A stretch of DNA of 44,594 bases from Tannerella sp. (lineage in GTDB: Bacteria; Bacteroidota; Bacteroidia; Bacteroidales; Tannerellaceae). The stretch's first letter is position 1; each line of letters opens with the position of its first letter. The translations under genes were made by a program, and so were the position numbers. The DNA is taken from contig JAISNP010000108.1 of the NCBI GenBank assembly GCA_031276175.1, positions 1 through 44,594 of the forward strand, read 5' to 3'. The notes below the pieces were generated by a model that made no database searches, was not told where the DNA came from, and saw only the letters and a list, made by a program, of their open reading frames with translations. Below, one piece after another: positions 26,301 to 34,185 of the stretch.

Positions 26301-26426
26301 CGGATAAGTCGTCGCCGCGTGCATCATGCCCGTTCCTATCGCAAGGATAAATGCGGACAGCAGCAACATTCGTTTCATTCTTTCAGGTTTGGCATTTATT
26401 ATGCCGTTTACGAAATACTTTTTCAT
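23304..26426 (-). CDS. SusC/RagA TonB-dependent outer-membrane transporter
   Basis: This 1040-residue receptor has a signal peptide (MKRMLLLSAFILAIGTGMMH), a carboxypeptidase-regulatory-like domain at about 53-135 (RVTGTVVDQNDEPVIGANVM, LQISYIGYVTQEI), the box LEEVVVVGYGTQKK, a plug (GQSLEGRLPGVVINNRGGRP, NDIESITVLKDATAAIYGSR) and a long barrel ending in FNAGINLTF. There is no STN domain and no ECF sigma/FecR pair beside it, so it must be regulated differently from the first SusC. An in-frame ATG at 26378 begins right at the signal peptide and is an equally plausible start. About 360 bases upstream lies a 71-base TC tract. Confidence 0.95.
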   Translation of the reverse strand: MKKYFVNGIINAKPERMKRMLLLSAFILAIGTGMMHAATTYPSPETVEPQQSRTRVTGTVVDQNDEPVIGANVMEKGVAANGTITDTEGKFALEVRANATLQISYIGYVTQEISVAGQSNLTVRLAEDNLSLEEVVVVGYGTQKKGVLTGSVATTRGAEIIKSPAANLGQSLEGRLPGVVINNRGGRPGDDGVSINIRGKSTTGNNNPLILIDGIAGRGSLERLNPNDIESITVLKDATAAIYGSRSANGVILVTTKRGKTGKPVIDFNVNWGLQEPTRLPKMADAVTFAEYYSEIDVYDGRQPTYSAADIEKYRNGSDPIHFPNTDWAEESLRKTAPQQRYNISVSGGAESVRYFVSGGYSDQDGLFKNGATHYQQYDIRSNVDASIAKYLNVGIDLSGRLEDRNYSGHGDDFWRMYRGYPNILARWPNGLPTGGMDSGNPVITSTEATGYQKRNYSVFNGMFTANWDMSWLLDGLAVGGYAAYDRMGNNQKNWTTPWTYYTWDEATDTYEERTSSLVQTATLRHEYTPETSLTVNTRLTYKHNFADVHNVDIMAGYEQNSYRRDNFWTSRRDFLSTSIDQLFAGSSNKSNFDNSGTASETARRSYFGRAVYDYAGKYMIQATFRYDGSYIFQKDKRWGFFPGISAGWRLSEESFLKDRADWLDNLKLRASWGKQGNDNITAFQYMLKYTYGRNYVFNATDAQGVYQVGFPNQDVTWEVADTYNAALEGSVLNGLLGFEAEIFKMTRSNILAKRNASIPNYTGLINLPDENIGKVNNRGFELQLTHRNKGGEVQYSLAGNFLYARNKVVFIDETPWPEGHDYMKAEGKPLGAGLYYKTAGIFRNQQEIDAYPHLAGTIPGDLKYEDMDGDGAITNLDRERRDLTNFPEIVFGLTATASWKNFDFSILLQGQGRAEQAIHFRVDQSSNSFMERLEDRWSPTNLNGSMPRAGGNNNNYDNYNSDFWIQNASFLRLKNMEIGYTLPSELYRKLYIKNLRLYLSGYNLFTISRIKLLDPETSSVDGSYYPQLRIFNAGINLTF

Positions 26427-26785
26427 GTTTTGATAATTTGATTAATAGTAATAATGTATGGTACTTCTTTAAAGTCAATCCTGTCGGGAAACAGTACCGG
26501 TTGTTTCTCAACCTTCCTTTTGTCGGCTTCTTTCGTTTTTTCCATAGGCATTCTGTTTTTAAATGTGACTGTTACTTTGTTTTTCAATGTTCGGTTGGCC
26601 TGCCTGCCGTCGCGCAACGACGACACACGGCGAAAGGCGTTTCCTTCTCCGTGCGGCAGTATTCGGTATATGTATGTTTGAGGTTTTCCCGGAGTTGCCT
26701 CCGGAAAACGGTGTTGGGTTTTATTGTACGGAAAATAAGTTTTCCGTATATTACGCGCGCGTTTACTTTTATTATATACGCCTGC

Positions 26786-26863
<78 letters not shown>

Positions 26864-27332
26864 ATATCGTGCCGTAACCCGCCGAACGGAGGGCTGAACA
26901 ACACTTTGTTTGCAGGGAAAATGGAGACTTGTACATGTTCTATTGCTTTAAATTATACATTGCACGTTGCCTGCAAAACTACGTTTCTTATTTTAAATAA
27001 GCAAATATTACTTGTTGGATGTTTGAGGAATTATATTTTTTTATTCTACATTAGGGATTGAGCGGTCTCTTTTCTGTTTATTTGACGCAGAGTATGGGAT
27101 TGCAACATTCCGGAATTGTTTTTGTAGAGCCTGAAAATCATGAGATTCCGTTCTTTTTCCCGACGTCGTCGCTTTTTTTGTGAGATTCTTCAAACAAAGC
27201 TACGGCTCTTCAGAATCGATATGCTGTCCGGTCGTCAGGGCATTAAAATATCACGCAGTATAATTGAGAACCTTTCCATGCGGTGTGAAGCTCGTCGGAA
27301 GTGCCCTGTCGGGACGAGATGGGATTACATGC

Positions 27333-27381
27333 ACACAAAGGATTAACCCGATCATTCGCTTTTCCGGATTATCCTTTGTGT
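27333..27381. other. 11-bp inverted repeat
   Basis: ACACAAAGGAT (27333-27343) and ATCCTTTGTGT (27371-27381) are perfect arms around 27 bases. No T-run follows in either direction. Function unknown; it could be a dimeric protein site. Confidence 0.5.
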
Positions 27382-27416
27382 ACAAGCGCTTCCGTGCTTA
27401 AATAAAAAAGAGAGGT

Positions 27417-27444
27417 TGAAAAACGCCCCGCCGTTAAAAGCGTT
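27417..27444 (-). terminator. Possible terminator of the rubrerythrin gene
   Basis: On the minus strand AACGC and GCGTT close a GC-rich loop and are followed by TTTTTC. It lies about 40 bases after the stop at 27483. The stem is short, so this is tentative. Confidence 0.4.
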
Positions 27445-27482
27445 CCCGAGAAACTTATCCGTCCCGTGACGTGAGGGGAGAT

Positions 27483-28061
27483 TCAGTAGTTTTCCTTTTT
27501 AGGTTCGAAATAAGCTTGAGGATGAGCGCAGGCAGGGCATTTCTGAGGCGCGTTCTTGCCTTTGTGCACATATCCGCAGTTGCGGCATTGCCATGCAATT
27601 TCTTCCTCCTTGCCGAATACGGAACCGTTCGTAAGATTGGCAAGCAGTTTGCGATAGCGGATTTCGTGCTCTTCTTCCACACGTGCTATCATGCGGAAGA
27701 CGACGGCTATTTCCCTAAATCCTTCCTTTTCGGCCGTGTCGGCGAATGTGGGGTACAATGCCGTCCATTCTTCGTTTTCTCCGGCCGCCGCTGCCGCCAG
27801 ATTTTCTTCGGTCGTGCCGATTATTCCCGCAGGATACGAGGCCGTAATCTCCACCGTTCCGCCTTCGAGGAATTTAAAAAATCGTTTGGCATGTTCCTTT
27901 TCCTGCTCTGCCGTTTCCATGAATACTCCGGATATTTGTTCATATCCTTCCTTTTTTGCCGCACTTGCAAAAAACGTGTAACGAGACCTTGCCTGCGATT
28001 CGCCGGCAAACGATTTCAACAGATTCTTTTCTGTTTGCGTTCCTTTAATACTTTGTTCCAT
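27483..28061 (-). CDS. rbr: Rubrerythrin
   Basis: This 192-residue cytoplasmic protein reduces hydrogen peroxide in anaerobes. I start it at the ATG at 28061 ([18 protein letters not shown]), because the alternative ATG at 28091 falls inside a promoter box. The four-helix diiron domain shows two Glu/His clusters: [13 protein letters not shown] with [12 protein letters not shown], and [11 protein letters not shown] with [10 protein letters not shown]. The C-terminal rubredoxin-like knuckles are [10 protein letters not shown] and [11 protein letters not shown], giving the Fe(Cys)4 site. It stands alone, divergent from a SulP transporter gene. The length and domain order are standard. Confidence 0.95.
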   Translation of the reverse strand: MEQSIKGTQTEKNLLKSFAGESQARSRYTFFASAAKKEGYEQISGVFMETAEQEKEHAKRFFKFLEGGTVEITASYPAGIIGTTEENLAAAAAGENEEWTALYPTFADTAEKEGFREIAVVFRMIARVEEEHEIRYRKLLANLTNGSVFGKEEEIAWQCRNCGYVHKGKNAPQKCPACAHPQAYFEPKKENY

Positions 28062-28088
28062 AATGCATATCATTTTTTTTAAACCTGC

Positions 28089-28096
28089 CAAAGTTA
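28089..28096 (-). promoter_or_regulatory. Bacteroidota -7 promoter box before rubrerythrin
   Basis: The minus strand reads TAACTTTG (TAnnTTTG), 27 bases before the ATG at 28061; a TTTA about 20 bases further upstream is a partial -33 match. This decides the start of the gene. Confidence 0.6.
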
Positions 28097-28226
28097 CGTC
28101 TTATTTTATTTGTAAAGTATCGTGGCAAGTCCTATTCTTTGTTAAAAAATCGATGTGTTTTTTATTCATCTATTAATTGTAATAAATTACTTACACAATC
28201 GTGTCCGAAAGTTTTACCGCAGTAAT

Positions 28227-28234
28227 TATCTTTG
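28227..28234 (+). promoter_or_regulatory. Bacteroidota -7 promoter box before the SulP gene
   Basis: TATCTTTG (TAnnTTTG) lies 38 bases before the ATG at 28273 and downstream of an in-frame ATG at 28201, so the downstream start is favoured. Confidence 0.55.
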
Positions 28235-28272
28235 CGCGGATTTTACGGATTGAATACAAAAAAAGAGGAAGA

Positions 28273-29976
28273 ATGAAGTTGACGTTTGATTTCCATCCCA
28301 AACTCCTGTCCACACTGAAATCGTATACCAAAGCACGTTTTGCAAGCGACCTGATGGCCGGCATCATTGTCGGGATCGTGGCGTTGCCGCTTGCGATAGC
28401 GTTTGGTATCGCTTCGGGCGTTTCGCCTGAAAAGGGGCTGATTACGGCGATTATCGGCGGGTTTATCGTTTCGTTCCTGAGCGGCAGTTCGGTGCAGATC
28501 GGCGGGCCGACGGGCGCTTTTATCGTGATTGTCTACGGCATTGTCGGGCAATTCGGAGTGGAAGGGCTGGCGATTGCCACCATCCTTGCCGGGGTGTTCC
28601 TGATGCTGATGGGCGTGCTGCGTCTGGGGACGATTATCAAGTTTATCCCTTATCCGATTGTGGTAGGCTTTACGAGCGGCATCGCGCTGACGATTTTTAC
28701 CACGCAGGTGAAGGATTTGACGGGAATGAGTATCGAAAAGATGCCGGTTGATTTCGCGTCGAAATGGATTGCGTATGCACATCATGCCGATACGGCGTCG
28801 CTGTGGTCGATACTTGTCGGCGCGGTGAGTATTGCGATGATTTTCATCACGCCGCGTTTTTTGAAAAAGATTCCCGGTTCGCTTGTCGCCATCGTTGTCA
28901 TGACGGTGGCGGTGTATTTCCTCCGCACGTATGCGGGGATAACCGGCATTGAGACTATCGGCGACCGTTTTGTCATCAATGCGTCGCTGCCCCGTCCCGA
29001 AGGTATTTCCATCAACATGGAAACCCTCAACCTGCTGCTGCCTTCCGCCTTTACGATTGCCGTGCTGGGGGCTATCGAGTCGTTGCTGTCGGCTACGGTT
29101 GCGGACGGCATGGTGGGAGACAGGCATCATTCCAATACGGAACTGATTGCGCAGGGAGCGGCCAACATCATCACGCCCCTGTTCGGAGGCATCCCGGTGA
29201 CGGGAGCCATTGCCCGCACGATGACCAACATCAATAACGGCGGGCGAACGCCGGTGGCGGGTATCGTTCACGCCGTTGTGCTGTCGCTGATTCTGCTCTT
29301 CCTCGGGCCGCTGACGAGGCATATTCCTATGGCCTGTCTGGCGGGGGTGCTGACGGTTGTTTCCTACAACATGAGCGAGTGGCGCACCTTCCGCTCGCTG
29401 CTGAAGAATCCCAAAAGCGATGTGACGGTGTTGCTGACCACCTTCCTGCTGACCGTCATTTTTGACCTGACGATTGCGATTGAAATCGGGCTGCTTTTGG
29501 CAATGCTCCTGTTCATGAGGCGGATGATGGAAACTACGAAGGTGTCGGTGTCGACCGAGCACATCAACCTGTCGGAAGATGCGGAAATGGTTCACGACGA
29601 GGATGTGCTGAAGGTGCCCGAAGGCGTGGAGGTATATGAAATCAACGGGCCGTTCTTTTTCGGGATAGCCAACAAGTTCGACGAATGTATGCGCCGGATG
29701 GGCAATAAGCCGGTTGTGCGCATCATCCGTATGCGCAAGGTTCCGTTTATGGATTCCACCGGGCTGCATAATCTGGAGAGCCTTTGTCGCCTTTCTCAAA
29801 AGGATAATATTGCCATCATCCTGTCCGGAGTTAATCCGAAGGTGCACGAACTGCTTATAAAGAACGGGATGGACAGGCGTATCGGAAACGAAAATATCTG
29901 TTCGCACATCAACGAAGCCCTGGCAAAGGCGGCGCAGTATGCCGGGAACTGCGAAACGAAACCGCATATACATTAA
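28273..29976 (+). CDS. SulP family anion transporter with STAS domain
   Basis: This 567-residue inner-membrane protein belongs to the SLC26/SulP family, whose bacterial members carry sulfate, bicarbonate or dicarboxylates. The start at 28273 (MKLTFDFHPKLL) is preceded by AGAGGAAG and a promoter box. The membrane part (about 30-440) has the family blocks AGIIVGIVALPLAIAFGIAS, SGSSVQIGGPTGAFIVIVYG and GGIPVTGAIARTMTNINNGG. The C-terminal STAS domain (about 460-560) has VYEINGPFFFGIANKFDE and the conserved MDSTGLHNLES, with the usual phosphorylatable serine. The ion cannot be decided from sequence. The prfB gene starts 23 bases downstream and may be cotranscribed. Confidence 0.93.
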   Translation: MKLTFDFHPKLLSTLKSYTKARFASDLMAGIIVGIVALPLAIAFGIASGVSPEKGLITAIIGGFIVSFLSGSSVQIGGPTGAFIVIVYGIVGQFGVEGLAIATILAGVFLMLMGVLRLGTIIKFIPYPIVVGFTSGIALTIFTTQVKDLTGMSIEKMPVDFASKWIAYAHHADTASLWSILVGAVSIAMIFITPRFLKKIPGSLVAIVVMTVAVYFLRTYAGITGIETIGDRFVINASLPRPEGISINMETLNLLLPSAFTIAVLGAIESLLSATVADGMVGDRHHSNTELIAQGAANIITPLFGGIPVTGAIARTMTNINNGGRTPVAGIVHAVVLSLILLFLGPLTRHIPMACLAGVLTVVSYNMSEWRTFRSLLKNPKSDVTVLLTTFLLTVIFDLTIAIEIGLLLAMLLFMRRMMETTKVSVSTEHINLSEDAEMVHDEDVLKVPEGVEVYEINGPFFFGIANKFDECMRRMGNKPVVRIIRMRKVPFMDSTGLHNLESLCRLSQKDNIAIILSGVNPKVHELLIKNGMDRRIGNENICSHINEALAKAAQYAGNCETKPHIH

Positions 29977-29999
29977 ATATCACATTATAATATATACAT

Positions 30000-31131
30000 A
30001 TGATTACATCAGACCAATTACGCAATGTGTTGGAACGCGAGCAGGCGTTGAGGGGGTACCTTTGACGTGGACGGGAAAATTGTCCGTCTGGAAGAAGAGA
30101 CGCTGCGGACGCAGGATCCGGGTTTCTGGAACGATCCGAAACGCGCCGAGGCGCAGATGAAGGTCGTCAAGGACCTGAAGAAATGGATCGACCTGTACGG
30201 GGAAGTGCACAACGCCGCCGAAGAACTGAATCTGGCGTGCGAATATGCAAAAGAAGGAGTCATCACGGAGCCGGAACTTGAGGCGGCATACGCGCAGGCC
30301 GTGTCGCTCCTTGAGCGCCTTGAGTTCAGAAACATGCTTCGCGAAGAGGGCGACCAGATGAGTTGCGTCCTGAAAATTAATTCCGGCGCGGGAGGCACCG
30401 AGAGCCAGGATTGGGCGGCGATGCTGATGCGCATGTACATGCGGTGGGCGGAAGCAAGCGGATATAAATTGACGGTAAACCATTTGCTGGAAGGCGAAGA
30501 GGCGGGCATCAAGAGCGTAACGATGCGGATAGAGGGCGATTATGCCTATGGCTACCTGAAGGGCGAAAACGGCGTACACCGTCTGGTTCGCGTTTCGCCG
30601 TTCAATGCGCAGGGGAAGCGGATGACTTCGTTCGCATCGGTGTTTGCCGCCCCGCTCGTGGACGACTCTATTGAAATAGAGATTAATCCGGCCGACTATA
30701 CATGGGATACGTTCCGTTCGGGCGGCGCGGGCGGGCAGAATGTGAACAAGGTGGAAACGGGCGTGCGCCTGCGCTACAATTACAGGGATCCCGATACGGG
30801 CGAAACGCGCGAAATCCTGATAGAAAACACCGAAAGCCGCTCGCAAACGGATAACCGCGAGAATGCGATGCGGCTGCTCCGCTCCATGCTGTATGACATG
30901 GAATTGCAACGGCGGCTGGCTGAAAAAAACAAAATAGAAGCGGGTAAGAAGAAAATAGAATGGGGTTCGCAAATCAGGAGCTACGTTTTTGACGATCGCC
31001 GCGTGAAAGATCACCGCACCAATTATCAGACATCGGACGTAAACAGCGTGATGGACGGCAAAATCGACGGGTTTATCAAGGCCTATCTGATGGAGTTCGC
31101 CGAGAAACAGGGGCAGCAGGCCTCGCGGTGA
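30000..31131 (+). CDS. prfB: Peptide chain release factor 2 with programmed +1 frameshift
   Basis: RF2 recognises UGA and UAA stop codons and triggers peptide release. The gene starts at 30000 (MITSDQLRNVLEREQALRGYL), reaches an in-frame TGA at 30063-30065, and continues in the +1 frame from GAC at 30064, giving about 376 residues. The recoding site AGGGGG-TAC-CTT-TGA-C is the classic autoregulatory RF2 signal: when RF2 is scarce, ribosomes shift and make more. The long part carries the RF2 codon-recognition tripeptide SPF (RLVRVSPFNAQGKR) and the catalytic GGQ (SGGAGGQNVNKVE). Starting the gene at 30067 would miss the regulatory frame. Confidence 0.97.
30051..30066 (+). promoter_or_regulatory. 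RF2 programmed frameshift site
   Basis: AGGGGG (30051-30056) acts as an internal Shine-Dalgarno three bases before the slippery CTT-TGA-C (30060-30066). The in-frame TGA sensed by RF2 is at 30063-30065. Confidence 0.95.
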
Positions 31132-31221
31132 GCCGTTTCACGCTTCATGAAGGCGGCCTGTCGGATATGCGTTTTGTGAAGCGCCGCATTTCTTCCGAAG
31201 CTTCCGCTTTACCTCATTTTT

Positions 31222-31380
31222 ACTTAAGTCGGAGCCGTTTTTACTTAAGTAAAAGTCATTTTTACTTAAGTCGGAGCCGCTTTTACTTAAGTCGGAATAA
31301 TTTTTACTTAAGTCAAAATCGCTTTTACTTAAGTCGGAGCCATTTTTACTTAAGTCGAAATCGCTTTTACTTAAGTCAAA
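31222..31380. repeat. Tandem array, 8 units of 21 bp, core ACTTAAGT
   Basis: The perfect 8-bp palindrome ACTTAAGT occurs at 31222, 31243, 31264, 31285, 31306, 31327, 31348 and 31369, always 21 bases apart. All eight cores are identical, while the 13-base spacers vary (CGGAGCC, AAAAGTC, CGGAATA, CAAAATC and so on, then TTTT or TTTTT). In the second unit the palindrome extends to 16 bases, TTTTACTTAAGTAAAA. The array fills the convergent gap between prfB and ispG and ends a few bases before the ispG stop codon at 31384. A long spurious frame (31128-31433) runs through it. Confidence 0.95.
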
Positions 31381-31383
31381 ACC

Positions 31384-33246
31384 TCATAATTTTTCGGATA
31401 TTTCTTTACACGGCCTGTTTGCGCTTTCCCTGATAAGGTGCAGCAATTGTTCGACGGCTTCGGCTTCGGGTATGTTTTTGCGGATACATTCCCTGCCTTT
31501 GTAGAGGCTGATGCGTCCGTGTCCTGCGCCGACGTAACCGTAATCGGCGTCCGCCATTTCGCCGGGGCCATTGACGATACATCCCATAACGGCGATTTTC
31601 AGCCCTTTCAGGTGTGAAGTGGCGGCTTTTACGCGGGCGAGGGTCGCCTTCAGGTCGTAAAGCGTACGTCCGCAGCCCGGACACGAGATGTATTCGGTTT
31701 TGCTGATGCGCGCACGCGCAGCCTGCAGGATGGCAAACATATATCGCTCCGCCGCGAAGGCCTCCGTATGCTGCGCATTGCACAGGAAGATGCCGTTGCC
31801 GATGCCATCCGTCAGCGCCGCGCCGAAGTCGGCGGCAGCTTTCAACTGGAGGCTTTCGAGGTCTGTCTCGCAGTAATGCCGGCGGAGGACGACGGGCGCG
31901 TCGCAGCCGGCCTCTTTCAGGCGGAGGATCAAGGCGCGCATTTCGGCTACGGGGTTGGGGTGGCTGCTGTTGAAGACCATGACGGTGGCCTTGTCCTGCC
32001 TGAACAAATCGAGCACGGATGCGTTGATATCCCTGTATTCCAGTTCGACAAACTTTGCCGATGCCCGGCAGTCTTTTATTTTCGATACATTCCCGGCGTG
32101 GAAATACGGGAACACGCCCGGCCGGTCGTCGCAGTAATCCGCGTCGACAAGCAGCGGGGCGACAGGTTGAGCGGCCGTATCCGGGCTGTTTCGACCGATA
32201 TAGATAAAGTCGGGCGGCACGTCTCCGGTCGAGACGGCGATTTCGCCGGGATGACGCCAAGATATGACTGCCGGATGATTGTGGCCGCCGATTCCCGGCA
32301 CTTCGCGTGTCTCGCGGCGATAATCCGCGTCGGGCGCATATGTGTCGGGCGCGTCGACCGGTTCGTGATTTTCGCGCAGCAGGATGTAGTCGACTAATTT
32401 CCGGGCGACGGGTATTTCCGTTTCGGGCGGTTCGCTCAGCGATACGCGGACGGTGTCGCCAATCCCGTCGGCAAGCAGCGCGCCGATGCCGACGGCGCTT
32501 TTGATGCGTCCGTCTTCGCTGTCGCCCGCTTCGGTCACGCCCAGATGCAGCGGATAGTGCATGTCTTCTTCATCCATCGTTCGCACCAGCAGGCGCACGG
32601 TTTGCACCATTACTGTCGTGTTGGAGGCTTTTATGGAAATGACCGCATCGTTGAAATCCATCTCTCGGCAGATGTGTAAAAACTCCATGCAGGAAGCCAC
32701 CATGCCTTCGGGCGTATCTCCGTAGCGGCTCATGATGCGGTCCGACAGCGAGCCGTGGTTTACGCCGATACGGATGGCCGTCCCGTAGCGGCGGCAGAGT
32801 TGCAGGAAAGGAATGAACCGTTCGCGGATTTTTGCAATGTCGCTTTCATATTCCCCTCCCCCGCCGGCATGACGGGCCTGGCGAAATGATTGGGCATTGT
32901 CGACGTAGTTGCCCGGATTGATACGGACTTTTTCGACGCTTGCGGCAGCCGCGTCGGCGGCTTTGGGGTTGAAATGAATGTCGGCTATCAGTGGCGTATC
33001 GTAACCTTTGCTGCGCAACGCTTCCCGGACAGCGGCCAGATTGCGGGCTTCGCGTTCGCCCTGCGCCGTGAAGCGGACATAGTCAGCCCCCGCTTCAATG
33101 ATGCGGACGGCTTGCGCCACGGCGGCGGCCGTATCCATCGTCGAGACGTCGGCCATAGACTGGATGCGGATGGGATTTTTCCCGCCCAGAGGCGTGCCGC
33201 CGATGCGCACTTCCGTCGACCGGCGGCGCTGATAACGGATGTTCAA
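31384..33246 (-). CDS. ispG: 4-hydroxy-3-methylbut-2-enyl diphosphate synthase, long form
   Basis: This 620-residue enzyme performs the penultimate step of the MEP isoprenoid pathway, using a [4Fe-4S] cluster. It is the long form with an extra domain between the TIM barrel and the cluster domain, typical of Bacteroidota, Chlamydia and plants. The barrel shows QSMADVSTMDTAAAVAQ, ADIHFNPKAA and VRINPGNYVD; the cluster domain shows CPGCGRTLYDL and MGCIVNGPGEMADADYGYVG, supplying the three Cys and the Glu ligand. The start appears to be TTG at 33246, overlapping the purE stop as TTGA, since no ATG lies in a plausible place. It is the third gene of gcvH-purE-ispG. A fragment of its 3' end occurs at 14595-14665. 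Confidence 0.95.
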   Translation of the reverse strand: MNIRYQRRRSTEVRIGGTPLGGKNPIRIQSMADVSTMDTAAAVAQAVRIIEAGADYVRFTAQGEREARNLAAVREALRSKGYDTPLIADIHFNPKAADAAAASVEKVRINPGNYVDNAQSFRQARHAGGGGEYESDIAKIRERFIPFLQLCRRYGTAIRIGVNHGSLSDRIMSRYGDTPEGMVASCMEFLHICREMDFNDAVISIKASNTTVMVQTVRLLVRTMDEEDMHYPLHLGVTEAGDSEDGRIKSAVGIGALLADGIGDTVRVSLSEPPETEIPVARKLVDYILLRENHEPVDAPDTYAPDADYRRETREVPGIGGHNHPAVISWRHPGEIAVSTGDVPPDFIYIGRNSPDTAAQPVAPLLVDADYCDDRPGVFPYFHAGNVSKIKDCRASAKFVELEYRDINASVLDLFRQDKATVMVFNSSHPNPVAEMRALILRLKEAGCDAPVVLRRHYCETDLESLQLKAAADFGAALTDGIGNGIFLCNAQHTEAFAAERYMFAILQAARARISKTEYISCPGCGRTLYDLKATLARVKAATSHLKGLKIAVMGCIVNGPGEMADADYGYVGAGHGRISLYKGRECIRKNIPEAEAVEQLLHLIRESANRPCKEISEKL

Positions 33247-33749
33247 TTGGTTTTGTGTTTGAACGTCACTGTCGCCAGTTCTTCGTTGGCCGCGATTATT
33301 TTTCCCTTCAACTCTTCTCTGTGCGCGTGCAGGCGTTTTTGAAGCGCTTCGTCGCCGAGCGAAAGTATTTGTGCGGAGAGAATGGCGGCGTTCAATGCGG
33401 CATTGATGCCTACGGTGGCTACGGGGATGCCCGGAGGCATTTGCACGATGGAAAGGAGGGCGTCCATGCCGCCGAGCGTCGCGTGGACGGGTACGCCGAT
33501 GACGGGCAGCGTCGTCATGGAGGCAATCACGCCGCAGAGATGCGCCGCCATCCCTGCCGCGGCGATAATTACCTTAATGCCCCGGTCTTCGGCGCCTTCG
33601 GCAAACCGCGCCACTTCGCCGGGGGTGCGGTGTGCCGAGAGCGCGTGCATTTCGAACGGGATTTCCAGCCCGTCCAGAAAACGGGCTGCCTTTTCCATTA
33701 CGGGAAGGTCGGAGGCGCTCCCCATGATAATGCTGACGACGGGTGTCAT
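33243..33749 (-). CDS. purE: N5-carboxyaminoimidazole ribonucleotide mutase
   Basis: This 168-residue enzyme moves the carboxyl group of N5-CAIR to give CAIR in purine synthesis. Class I motifs are clear: IIMGSASDLPVME near the N-terminus, ALSAHRTPG with the catalytic His, AAAGMAAHLCGVIAS, and TLPVIGVPV followed by GGMDALLSIVQMPPGIPVAT. It follows gcvH after 7 bases and its stop overlaps the TTG start of ispG, so the three are translated from one message. No purK lies nearby. Confidence 0.97.
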   Translation of the reverse strand: MTPVVSIIMGSASDLPVMEKAARFLDGLEIPFEMHALSAHRTPGEVARFAEGAEDRGIKVIIAAAGMAAHLCGVIASMTTLPVIGVPVHATLGGMDALLSIVQMPPGIPVATVGINAALNAAILSAQILSLGDEALQKRLHAHREELKGKIIAANEELATVTFKHKTN

Positions 33750-33756
33750 GGATGTG

Positions 33757-34134
33757 CTATTCGACGGTTTGCCGGTAATCGTCGGCCGAGAGCAGCGTAT
33801 CCAGTTCGGACAGGTCGGAAGGTTTTACCCTGATAATCCATCCTGCCTGATAGGGGGCTTCGTTGACGAGTTCGGGATTGTTTTCGAGTTCGGGATTCAC
33901 GGCCAGCACTTCGCCCGAAACGGGCATAAACAGGTCTGATACTGTTTTGACGGCTTCGATCGTTCCGAACACATCTTCTTTGCCAAGGGTTTCGCCTTCG
34001 GCAGTAATATCTACAAAGACGATTTCGCCCAGTTCGCTCTGCGCATAGTCGGTGATTCCGACGTATGCGACTTCTCCTTCTATGCGAATCCACTCATGGT
34101 CGCGCGTGTACTTCAAATCGGTTGGGAAATTCAT
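33757..34134 (-). CDS. gcvH: Glycine cleavage system H protein
   Basis: This 125-residue lipoyl carrier shuttles the aminomethyl group between the P, T and L proteins. Family features are [29 protein letters not shown] and the lipoyl site [18 protein letters not shown] with Lys63. It is the first gene of gcvH-purE-ispG; a TAACTTTG promoter box lies 43 bases upstream, within the 3' end of rpoN. The P and T proteins are not in this window. Confidence 0.97.
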   Translation of the reverse strand: MNFPTDLKYTRDHEWIRIEGEVAYVGITDYAQSELGEIVFVDITAEGETLGKEDVFGTIEAVKTVSDLFMPVSGEVLAVNPELENNPELVNEAPYQAGWIIRVKPSDLSELDTLLSADDYRQTVE

Positions 34135-34177
34135 TTTGTCAAGTTGTTAAATGTTTTATTTATGTTTAAACCGGCCG

Positions 34178-34185
34178 CAAAGTTA
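34178..34185 (-). promoter_or_regulatory. Bacteroidota -7 promoter box before gcvH-purE-ispG
   Basis: The minus strand reads TAACTTTG (TAnnTTTG), overlapping the last codon of rpoN and 43 bases before the gcvH ATG, so the operon can be read independently of rpoN. Confidence 0.5.

Noticed and set aside
27140-27346. 68-codon arginine-rich ORF
   Set aside because: No homology-like features, signal or promoter; likely chance in a gene-poor gap.
28201-28272. Extended N-terminus of the SulP transporter
   Set aside because: The extension includes a TATCTTTG promoter box and does not resemble the family; the start at 28273 has a good ribosome-binding sequence.
30067-31131. prfB starting at the internal ATG, or a frameshift mutation in prfB
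   Set aside because: The upstream AGGGGG and CTT-TGA-C are the standard RF2 autoregulatory recoding site, so the gene is intact and starts at 30000.
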